DNA of 64,000 bases from Muriicola soli (GTDB lineage Bacteria > Bacteroidota > Bacteroidia > Flavobacteriales > Flavobacteriaceae), in NCBI RefSeq assembly GCF_004139715.1, contig NZ_CP035544.1, positions 992,001-1,056,000 of the forward strand, given 5' to 3'. The notes under the pieces are model-generated. The model did not search any database. It had not been told where the DNA came from and saw nothing but the letters and a program-made list of their open reading frames with translations. The translations under genes and the position numbers were made by a program. The stretch's first letter is position 1; each line of letters starts with the position of its first letter. This document shows positions 52,793 to 60,057 of this stretch, piece after piece.

Positions 52793-54772
52793 TTATATAT
52801 CTAGAATACATTTGTTCAAGCTAATGAGATCCCCTTCTGCCAATGCGGGAATATTCCTTAAAACAAATTTATCATACAATAGTTGTGTTGATAATATAGC
52901 CGTGAGCGCCATATTGTCAATTTCGGAAACAACCTTTTTAGTTTGCATTTTTTCCAGTAATTGTTTAACGTGTTTCGGATTAAATATACCGGCTTTTGTA
53001 ATAGTTTTTTCACTGAGCATTTCCTCAACATAAGCGGGCGTTTTGTCAGCTATGAATACACTTTTTATTGGTGCTCTGTAGGCCTGTTTAGGTCTGTTTA
53101 AAATCGGATCCGGAATCCTGCCTTTCATCATTTTTTTTAGGAGATATTTCTCATTAAGGCCATTTAATTTCAAATCTGGATCGAGCGTCATACAGAATTC
53201 CACAACCCTGTAATCCAAAAAGGGATACCGGCCTTCAACTGAGTGAGCCATGGCCATTCGGTCTCCCTGAGACGATAATAAATAACCTGACATAAAGATA
53301 TCCAGCTCGATACGTTGTGCTTTTGTCAGAAAATCGTGTCCCTCTAATTTTCCGTTATAAGCAAGTTCTACCTCTGATAATGAGTTATACTCCTTTAAGG
53401 CGTTTTTATAAGTATCCGATAAATAATTCTTTATTCTGGAAGTATTATTCCACCGTAGCAAATGGGAATAAAGAGGATGTTTTGTTTCTGCCAATTTATA
53501 ACCAAAAAACATTTTTAATACATTGCTTTTTGCTCCTTTCATTTGAGGTAGATAGGGATATAGCTTTGTAAGAAGTAGAGGCCTGTATTTCGATGATGGA
53601 TCTTTGGCCCAGAAATGCCTGATTTTAGTTTCCTTAAAAATATTATAACCTCCTAGTAATTCATCGGCTCCTTCTCCGGTTATCACCACTTTGATCTGAT
53701 GATCCCTCACACTTTTGGCCAATAGGCTCATAGGAGTAGGTGCCGTTCTTAACAGAGGTGCTTCTGCATGCCATATGACATCTTCAAAATGACTTGCTAT
53801 ATCGTATGAACTGCAACTAACACTTGAATGTTGAGTATTAAAATAGGTGGCGGCGATATTTTGGAATGAAGACTCGTCATAGTCTTTTTCATCAAAACCT
53901 ATAGAAAAGGTTTGAAGGTTATTGGCTACAATTTGCTTGATAAAAGCTGTGGTAACGCTCGAATCGATTCCCCCACTCAGGTAGGCGGCCACAGGTACGT
54001 CGGCTCTGAGTCTTACCCTGATAGCATCTTCAAAGACTTCTTCAAAGGCTTCTGCCGCTTCTTCGGCATTAGAATAGGTATATGAGCCCGGCTTTTGCAT
54101 AGGGAGTTCCCAGTATTTAACAATCTCCTTCTTATCGTTTTTGATCGTCATATAGCAGCCGGGAGGAAGTTCGTAGATTCCTTCAAAAGCGGTAAGCGGA
54201 CTCAGGGATGTCCAGAAAGTACAATACTGAGAAAGTGCTTTTGGCGATAGCTGTAGCTCTATCCCGGGATATTCCAGCAAAGCTTTGATTTCAGAAGTGA
54301 AGAGAAAAGTATCACCTAATTCTGTGTAGAACAAAGGCCTAATGCCAACCCTGTCGCGCACTAGAAACAATTGTTCCTTCTGCTTGTCCCATATGGCAAT
54401 GGCAAACTGTCCATTGAGTTTATTTACAAATTCAGGACCGTATTCATCGTACATGTGCACTATTACCTCGGTATCGCTGCTGGTTTCGAAGTGATGTCCA
54501 AGATTTTCCAGCTCAGCTCTCAATTCTACATAATTAAAGATTTCTCCATTAAAAACGATCCACTGAGTGTCGTTCTCGTTGGCTAGAGGCATCGTACCGG
54601 TACTGAGATCAACAATGCTGAGTCTTACACTTCCAAGGCCAATCTGGTCATTTAGGTAAATACCACTTTCGTCCGGCCCTCTGTGTTTAATACGGGTAAG
54701 CATCCTGCGCAGAGTTTCCTTTCGGATCTCCAGCAAGCCTATGGCTTTGTAAAATCCGGCTATTCCGCACAT
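52793..54772 (-). CDS. asnB: Glutamine-hydrolysing asparagine synthase-like amidotransferase
   Basis: 659-residue enzyme with an N-terminal class II glutaminase domain (MCGIAGFYK with catalytic Cys2, RIKHRGPDESG, VFNGEIFNYVELR, SSDTEVIVHMYDEYG) and a C-terminal synthetase domain (VPVAAYLSGGIDSSVTTAF, VVITGEGADELLGGYNIF, SQGDRMAMAHSVEGRYPFLDYRVVEF). Full-length for AsnB. It may make asparagine, but homologs in polysaccharide and exosortase-linked clusters convert a carboxylate on a sugar or acyl chain into an amide with glutamine as nitrogen source. Its place next to the carrier protein (23 bases upstream) and a second amide-forming enzyme (NadE-like) favours the second role. Confidence 0.9.
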   Translation of the reverse strand: MCGIAGFYKAIGLLEIRKETLRRMLTRIKHRGPDESGIYLNDQIGLGSVRLSIVDLSTGTMPLANENDTQWIVFNGEIFNYVELRAELENLGHHFETSSDTEVIVHMYDEYGPEFVNKLNGQFAIAIWDKQKEQLFLVRDRVGIRPLFYTELGDTFLFTSEIKALLEYPGIELQLSPKALSQYCTFWTSLSPLTAFEGIYELPPGCYMTIKNDKKEIVKYWELPMQKPGSYTYSNAEEAAEAFEEVFEDAIRVRLRADVPVAAYLSGGIDSSVTTAFIKQIVANNLQTFSIGFDEKDYDESSFQNIAATYFNTQHSSVSCSSYDIASHFEDVIWHAEAPLLRTAPTPMSLLAKSVRDHQIKVVITGEGADELLGGYNIFKETKIRHFWAKDPSSKYRPLLLTKLYPYLPQMKGAKSNVLKMFFGYKLAETKHPLYSHLLRWNNTSRIKNYLSDTYKNALKEYNSLSEVELAYNGKLEGHDFLTKAQRIELDIFMSGYLLSSQGDRMAMAHSVEGRYPFLDYRVVEFCMTLDPDLKLNGLNEKYLLKKMMKGRIPDPILNRPKQAYRAPIKSVFIADKTPAYVEEMLSEKTITKAGIFNPKHVKQLLEKMQTKKVVSEIDNMALTAILSTQLLYDKFVLRNIPALAEGDLISLNKCILDI

Positions 54773-54795
54773 AGTTGCAGGGGATTAAGTAAAGG

Positions 54796-55044
54796 CTATA
54801 ACTTTCTTTCAACGAAAGAATTAATAGAATTAATAGATTTAAAATTTTCTTCAAGCAATTCTTCGTCTTGTGTTTCTATCGAGAACTCTTCTTTCAGAAA
54901 TTCAATTAAAAATAACAATCCCATAGAATCCAAAAGACCGGTTTCGAAAATTAAGGTATCATCTTCAATGTTTTCTGTACTTGCTAGTGTAGTTTGGAAT
55001 AGATACTGTCTAATTTTATTTTTGACTTTAGAAGTTACAAGCAT
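54796..55044 (-). CDS. Free-standing acyl carrier protein
   Basis: 82-residue acidic helical protein with the phosphopantetheine attachment motif ETGLLDSMGLLFLIEFL, Ser40 being the modified residue. Before it come DDTLIFETG and after it EEFSIETQDEELLEENFKSINSINSFVERKL, the usual helices II-IV of an ACP. It differs from the fatty-acid AcpP motif (DSLD) and is more like carrier proteins of secondary pathways, for example DltC-type or exosortase-cluster ACPs. It is the first gene of the run leading to asnB, the NadE-like gene and the AMP-ligase. A candidate -7 box lies 140 bases upstream. Confidence 0.9.
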   Translation of the reverse strand: MLVTSKVKNKIRQYLFQTTLASTENIEDDTLIFETGLLDSMGLLFLIEFLKEEFSIETQDEELLEENFKSINSINSFVERKL

Positions 55045-55184
55045 AGTGTAATTGGGTTTGATGTAAATGGTAAAGTGTTGTCCAGATAAAAGTAAACTCT
55101 TTAAATGTATTACTTAAAAACCTGTAACAGAATTCGATTAATCACTTAAAATATCGACAGGACGCTTAAATAAAATTTCTGCTT

Positions 55185-55192
55185 CAAAAATA
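55185..55192 (-). promoter_or_regulatory. Candidate -7 promoter box for the ACP-asnB-nadE-ligase run
   Basis: Reads TATTTTTG on the minus strand, a perfect TANNTTTG box in the 170-base gap between the hexapeptide acyltransferase stop and the ACP gene. No -33 TTTG at standard spacing was found. Confidence 0.4.
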
Positions 55193-55214
55193 GTTGAATC
55201 ACGTTTAGATTTAT

Positions 55215-55805
55215 TTAGTTTTTAAGAAACTTACTTTTTTTATCCAAGAGCTTCTTCGATCTAGGCGCCATACGTTTAAGCGGATTACCAACGAAAATAG
55301 TCCATGAATCTAAATTTACTGAAACCAGAGACAAGGCACCAACCGCAGTCCCTATTTCAATTTTAACGTTGGGTAGGATAACGCTATTTGCTCCAATAAT
55401 AACATGTTCTTCTATTACTACCTTCCCCTTTTTAACGTTTTTGAATTCAGATGGTACTGTCGGATTAGTGAGGGTTAAACCCGAATAATCATCTGTTTTG
55501 CCATAAACTTTCACCCCTTGTGACAGACCAGCAAAGTCTTTGATCTCAACCCCTGTACTTACCAAAATATGACAAAATGCTCCAATATGAATATATGATC
55601 CCAGGACTAATTCTCCTTCCTTTGAGGCAATTATAGAACAAAAGGAATCGATAATAACGTTATTTCCTATCGAAATATATTCAACACCAACAATAATACA
55701 GTTCTTAGCAATTCGCACATTATTTCCTACAGATTTAAAACCGAATTGTCTAAGCTCAGCTTCCGTGTAAAAGTCAATTTCAAAAGGTTGTTTTTTCTTC
55801 TGCAT
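55215..55805 (-). CDS. Left-handed beta-helix (hexapeptide) acyltransferase
   Basis: 196-residue LacA/WcaF-type O-acyltransferase. Hexapeptide turns are seen across residues 20-170: VRIAKNCIIVGVEYISIGNNVIIDSFC, GSYIHIGAFCHI, VEIKDFAGLSQGVKVYGKTDD, KKGKVVIEEHVIIGANSVILPNVKIEIGTAVGALSLV and the closing VGNPLKRMAPR. Enzymes of this kind acetylate a sugar of a surface polysaccharide or its precursor with acetyl-CoA. It is followed on the same strand by the ACP gene (170 bases) and lies 3 bases after the sugar transferase gene, so it is co-transcribed with that gene. Confidence 0.85.
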   Translation of the reverse strand: MQKKKQPFEIDFYTEAELRQFGFKSVGNNVRIAKNCIIVGVEYISIGNNVIIDSFCSIIASKEGELVLGSYIHIGAFCHILVSTGVEIKDFAGLSQGVKVYGKTDDYSGLTLTNPTVPSEFKNVKKGKVVIEEHVIIGANSVILPNVKIEIGTAVGALSLVSVNLDSWTIFVGNPLKRMAPRSKKLLDKKSKFLKN

Positions 55806-55808
55806 TCT

Positions 55809-56447
55809 CTATAAATCCTTCTTATTATTGGTATCTGGTTTGGTACTACCGGTAAACATGGGCATAGTCTGGGTGGAATTTGAATTTATACCTTCGCGCA
55901 AGATAACCTTAAGCACAGTTTTCCAAAGTATTTTTAAGTCAGTCGCGAAACTGATATGATCAACATACCATACATCCAACTCAAATTTTCTTTCCCAGGT
56001 AATTGCATTACGGCCATTTACCTGTGCCCAACCAGTAATTCCTGGTTTCACTTCATGACGTCTTCCTTGTGTATTGTTGTATAATGGAAGATACGCAATT
56101 AAAAGTGGTCGTGGGCCCACAAATGACATATCTCCCAAAAGAACATTTATCAATTGCATTAATTCATCTAAAGAGTAATTCCTGATAAACCCACCTATCT
56201 TCGTTATACGCTGATTGTCTGGTAGGAGTTTGCCATTTTTGTCTGTTTTGTCATTCATAGTTTTAAACTTGACTATGGTGAAGATTTCACCATTTTTTCC
56301 GGGTCTTTTTTGAAAGAAAAAAGGCCTGCCGTTATTAGCAAATATTAGCAGCGTAATCAAAATGACAATAATTGGAGCCAATACTAGTAACAAAAGTATA
56401 GAACCTAAAACATCAGCGATCCTCTTAATAAATAAATAAATGGACAT
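55809..56447 (-). CDS. Initiating sugar-phosphate transferase (PglC/WcaJ-like monotopic PGT)
   Basis: Starts polysaccharide assembly by moving a sugar-phosphate onto undecaprenyl phosphate at the cytoplasmic membrane. The 212-residue protein has one hydrophobic hairpin near the N-terminus (VLGSILLLLVLAPIIVILITLLIFA) and the PGT core RPGKNGEIFTIVKFKTMND, ITKIGGFIRNYSLDELMQLINVLLGDMSFVGPRPLLIAYLPLY and VKPGITGWAQVNGRNAITWERKFELDVWYVDH. The small size is like PglC rather than WbaP. Downstream at 3 bases is an acyltransferase gene, and upstream the PglD-fusion gene, both suited to acetamido-sugar chemistry such as in di-N-acetylbacillosamine-like pathways. Confidence 0.92.
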   Translation of the reverse strand: MSIYLFIKRIADVLGSILLLLVLAPIIVILITLLIFANNGRPFFFQKRPGKNGEIFTIVKFKTMNDKTDKNGKLLPDNQRITKIGGFIRNYSLDELMQLINVLLGDMSFVGPRPLLIAYLPLYNNTQGRRHEVKPGITGWAQVNGRNAITWERKFELDVWYVDHISFATDLKILWKTVLKVILREGINSNSTQTMPMFTGSTKPDTNNKKDL

Positions 56448-56612
56448 ATAATTTGCTAGATGATATTAATATCTGAATTCAAAATAAAAGGCTTAGTAAT
56501 CAATGTGGTAAAATCATATTTGCGAAGTTTAAGACTCTTAATTGAGAAAGACATTCAGACCTTAACTTATTAACTTATTTTGCTTTCTTAAAGATAAATC
56601 TACTCACAATTT

Positions 56613-58367
56613 TTATGCATCTAACCTGTATAAAGGGAAAAAATCAAAATCCCTTGAGGCTTCATCATTTTTAAAATTATTCCAATATTCTTTACAGAGT
56701 GTATTGTAAACCTTTTCATTTGCTATATGCTTCCATACCTTAAACTCCTTAATATCTTTAGAAAAGGAAGATTTAAAGTAAAATAAGGAATCTTCGTTAC
56801 CGCCTAAGCCTCCGCCTAGATTAAAATACTCGTAACCTTTTTTCGTAGCTTTTATTCTTGTTATATCAATCAATAGCCTTAAGGGCGTATTATTGAGGAA
56901 CTCAACCTTTGTTCCAGACAGGTGATATTGAACTATACCATTAGTCATGACCATAAGAGCACCACAAACAATTTCATCAGTTTCGATTGATCTGGCGTAG
57001 ACTATTTCTGCATTGAAGTCACTACTGTTAAATAATCTAGTGAAGTATTCTTTATTAAAATAATATCGTTTTTCTGCGCCTACTCTTTCCATGGTTTTAT
57101 AGTATAGAGAAATAAAAGGTAAAATCTCTTCAGTGTTTTTGCAATATTCTATTGTAAATAATCTCCGGGTTTTGTTCAAATACCTTTTTGTTGTTTTTGA
57201 AAATAAAGCACGTTGTGCATTCAAATCAGGGGTTAAATCAATATTGACGACGGGTCCGATATTTACAATCTCACCTATTCCTTCTAATATGTCTTGCTGA
57301 TTTCTAATAAATGGGTTAAGTCTTGAAAATACTGAGACAATATTTTCTCTTTCAATAAATTGATTAAATACATTTTTAAAGCGGGCTTTATCAAAATTTA
57401 AATAGTGAGTATTGCAAATAGGACCGGCATAACCGTATACACTACTTAAATCATAATAAGTTGTATTTTCAATAGCTCTTTTTAGGAAGGGTATTGCAAT
57501 TTTATTTTGTCCGTCATTGTAAAAAAACATTAAAATTGACTCTTCATCTCTTTTAGACAGTTGGTGATAATCAAAGGTGTGATAGAAATCATAATCACCC
57601 ATCTTAGAAAGGATCTCATCCCATTTTTTTTTGGTAGTTATTATTTCATATGGATTATTACGAATTTCTGGTTCTTCTTGTATTCTTTGAATCCCCTTTA
57701 GAATTTCCTTTCGTTTTATAATCTTTCTAATAAATCTTGCGGGCACTCCATAAACCATATTGTTATCCTCAACGTTTTTGTTTGTCAGAGACTTAGCGCC
57801 AATAAAACAATTAGCACCAATGGTAATGCCTTCTAATACACCAGCACCTAATCCAATAGTGGAACATGGACCAATCTCAACCCCGCCTCCAACAGTACTT
57901 CTTGGAGCCAAACTAGAAAAATCACCCATGATGCCATCATGATCAAGCGAAGAAGAGGTGTTCAGGATACAATGACTACCAATTGATGAATCACTATTAA
58001 CGATTACTCCTGGCATAATTACGGTTCCTGGACCCACACTACAATTTTTCCCAATTATTGAAGAGGGGTCAATAGCCTTAACAAAATTAAAATCGGGTGA
58101 AATCGATTGAATTTTATCGAACATAGCTTCTCTAACCCAATTATTGCCGATAGAAATTATACCCGATTTAAAATTATAGGTTTCCATCAACTGGTTAAGA
58201 GTTTCTTCGGACCCAATTATTTCATAATCAAGGACTTTGGTGCCAATTGGCTTAAAAGAATCAATTAAACCTACTATAGAGTATATTCCTTGTTTCTCCA
58301 CTATATCCATCACTACCTTGGAATGGCCGGAAGCTCCTATAAGTACTATGTTCTCCTTTTTGGACAT
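56613..58367 (-). CDS. PglD/NeuD-like sugar O/N-acyltransferase fused to a FemAB-like transferase
   Basis: 584-residue two-domain protein. Residues 1-215 are a complete PglD/NeuD-type sialic-acid-family acyltransferase: a Rossmann-like start (VLIGASGHSKVVMDIVE), then a left-handed beta-helix with LDHDGIMGDFSSLAPRSTVGGGV, whose His fits the PglD catalytic position, ending KNVEDNNMVYGVPARFI. Residues about 240-584 are a FemAB/Acetyltransf_6-type GNAT domain (FYHTFDYHQLS, ALFSKTTKRYLNKTRRLFTIEY, ARSIETDEIVCGALMVMTNGIVQYHLSG, YEYFNLGGGLGG, SLFYFKSSFSKDIKEFKVW). The fusion couples acylation of a sugar amine with a second acyl or aminoacyl transfer. The reactions are inferred. Confidence 0.85.
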   Translation of the reverse strand: MSKKENIVLIGASGHSKVVMDIVEKQGIYSIVGLIDSFKPIGTKVLDYEIIGSEETLNQLMETYNFKSGIISIGNNWVREAMFDKIQSISPDFNFVKAIDPSSIIGKNCSVGPGTVIMPGVIVNSDSSIGSHCILNTSSSLDHDGIMGDFSSLAPRSTVGGGVEIGPCSTIGLGAGVLEGITIGANCFIGAKSLTNKNVEDNNMVYGVPARFIRKIIKRKEILKGIQRIQEEPEIRNNPYEIITTKKKWDEILSKMGDYDFYHTFDYHQLSKRDEESILMFFYNDGQNKIAIPFLKRAIENTTYYDLSSVYGYAGPICNTHYLNFDKARFKNVFNQFIERENIVSVFSRLNPFIRNQQDILEGIGEIVNIGPVVNIDLTPDLNAQRALFSKTTKRYLNKTRRLFTIEYCKNTEEILPFISLYYKTMERVGAEKRYYFNKEYFTRLFNSSDFNAEIVYARSIETDEIVCGALMVMTNGIVQYHLSGTKVEFLNNTPLRLLIDITRIKATKKGYEYFNLGGGLGGNEDSLFYFKSSFSKDIKEFKVWKHIANEKVYNTLCKEYWNNFKNDEASRDFDFFPLYRLDA

Positions 58368-58472
58368 TGTAAAACTAATTTCACAGATTACTATGAATCA
58401 TACTTGCCTAAATAATTAATTCTATTCAAATTCTAGCAATGTAGGTTTATGGTATTAATACATTTAATTACA

Positions 58473-59639
58473 TTAGACCTGATTATCAAGTTCTTTATAT
58501 TCCTTTAAAAGGGCTTCCCAGACATATTCCCTCTCAAAGCTCTCTCGTATTAATTTTCTATACATTGCTCCTTGTTCTTTGATTTTTTGAGAATTAACAA
58601 TCCAATTTTTCATAGCATTGTACAGTGCTTGACTGTCTTTTACCGGGATTAAACTACCATTTATTTGGTCCTGAATTATTTCATTACAGCCGTTAATATC
58701 ACTCGCAATAGTATAAAGCCCCATCGCCCCAGCTTGCATTACCACATTAGGGAAGCCTTCCCGATAGCTGGGGAAAACAAGACAATCACTGATAGACAAA
58801 AAAGGCCTTACATCATTTTGCCAACCTACCAGTATAATTTTATCAGATTGCCTCATAAATACTTCATTTTCCGGAAATATAGGATCCTGTTCACGTTCAT
58901 AATCCCCTACAAACAGTAGTTTAACATTAGGCTGGGATTCTAAAAGTTGTTTAAATGCGGAAATAAGTTCATTTATACCTTTGTCTTTTACAATCCTCCC
59001 GATAAAAGTAAAAACAACATCTTGAGAAGATATATCCAATTTTTGTTTTAAAATTAGCCTTTCTTTTGCAGTAAATAATTCCGGATTAAAATAGCCGGTA
59101 TCAATTCCATTAGAGCTGCCATTGGCAAGTACTTTTAGTTTTGAGGCACTTGTATATTTATTTTTGAGGACGATATCCATTAGCCCTTTTGAATTAGGAT
59201 AAACTTTAGTAGCACTAGCATAAGTAAGCTTTTCAACCTGATTCAATAATAAACGTTTCAGTCCCTTGGTTTCGAGCAAAGGTAAACCAGCTATAGTATG
59301 CAGTCTATGAGGTACCCCAGCCATTTTTGCGGCGATCATTCCCAAAACACCGGCTTTTGGTGTATGAGTATGAACTATATATGGTTTTTCTTTCTTTAAG
59401 ATCCTATAAAGCTGCAATAAAGCCACAAGATCCTTAGCTGGGGTTATTTTTCTCGTCATGTTGAGCGGGATAACTCTGATACCTTCATTCTTCGAAACCC
59501 TATCGAGTTCTATCCCGTCAGAAGAAATACCCACCACGTGAAAGTATTGATTCATAAATTGACATTGTCCCGTTAGAAGCGTTTTGAGGGACTCGGGAAT
59601 TGTAGTAATTCGTACTAGCTTTTTATTCTGCTTACTCAT
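58473..59639 (-). CDS. GT4-family glycosyltransferase (PglA-like)
   Basis: 388-residue retaining glycosyltransferase of the GT-B fold. Motifs are IVHTHTPKAGVLGMIAAKMAGVPHRLHTIAGLPL, typical of PglA/WbnK-type enzymes that add the second sugar to a lipid-linked acetamido sugar, then FTFIGRIVKDKGINELISAF, ILVGWQNDVRPFL, FPSYREGFPNVVMQAGAMGLYTIASDINGCNEII with the donor-site Glu-x7-Glu-like region. The ATG at 59639 is used; a TTG six codons upstream is in frame but adds little. It lies 105 bases upstream of the PglD-fusion gene. A candidate -7 box (59680-59687) is 41 bases before its start. Confidence 0.9.
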   Translation of the reverse strand: MSKQNKKLVRITTIPESLKTLLTGQCQFMNQYFHVVGISSDGIELDRVSKNEGIRVIPLNMTRKITPAKDLVALLQLYRILKKEKPYIVHTHTPKAGVLGMIAAKMAGVPHRLHTIAGLPLLETKGLKRLLLNQVEKLTYASATKVYPNSKGLMDIVLKNKYTSASKLKVLANGSSNGIDTGYFNPELFTAKERLILKQKLDISSQDVVFTFIGRIVKDKGINELISAFKQLLESQPNVKLLFVGDYEREQDPIFPENEVFMRQSDKIILVGWQNDVRPFLSISDCLVFPSYREGFPNVVMQAGAMGLYTIASDINGCNEIIQDQINGSLIPVKDSQALYNAMKNWIVNSQKIKEQGAMYRKLIRESFEREYVWEALLKEYKELDNQV

Positions 59640-59679
59640 AGAAAGTTCATCCGTCAATCAATTCTATTTTAAGGATGTT

Positions 59680-59687
59680 CAAAGATA
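59680..59687 (-). promoter_or_regulatory. Candidate -7 promoter box for the glycosyltransferase gene
   Basis: Reads TATCTTTG on the minus strand, a perfect TANNTTTG box 41 bases before the GT4 ATG. A 7-base-pair inverted repeat (ATTCATC 59720-59726, GATGAAT 59732-59738) lies just upstream in the sense of transcription and could be an operator. No -33 TTTG was found at standard spacing. Confidence 0.45.
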
Positions 59688-59755
59688 CATTTATTGGATG
59701 GGGTATTTAAACACATCATATTCATCTCAAAGATGAATTAATATTGACTACAAAA

Positions 59756-60057
59756 CACGGTAAATGGGATGAAATAGCAAGAAAGAATCTTTAAATAACA
59801 ACAAAATACGTTTGATGGTAGATAAGAAGACAACCTGTTTAAAAAATTGTATGCATATTCTCCAAATTTTCAAAAAAGGTGTAGTTTATCGATTTTTTTG
59901 TTAAAATTTTAAAAATGAACATCTAAAGAGGCTTTAGATATCGTAAAATTTAGTGTTGTTTATCGAAAAAACAAGTCATTTAGCCGAAGTTTAAATTTTT
60001 CACCTTTAATTTGAGTACAAATAAATCAGACTCCCCAGTCTTCGATAAAATTTTATC
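59756..60057. promoter_or_regulatory. AT-rich divergent region upstream of the beta-helix lipoprotein gene
   Basis: Most of a 418-base gap (59640-60057). It holds a direct repeat GTWGTTTATCGA (59881-59892 and 59955-59966). Right against the ATG is a perfect 14-base palindrome GATAAAATTTTATC (60044-60057), which could fold over the start or bind a regulator. The nearest -7-like element is TAATTTG near 60008, one T short of consensus. No gene is seen. Confidence 0.35.
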
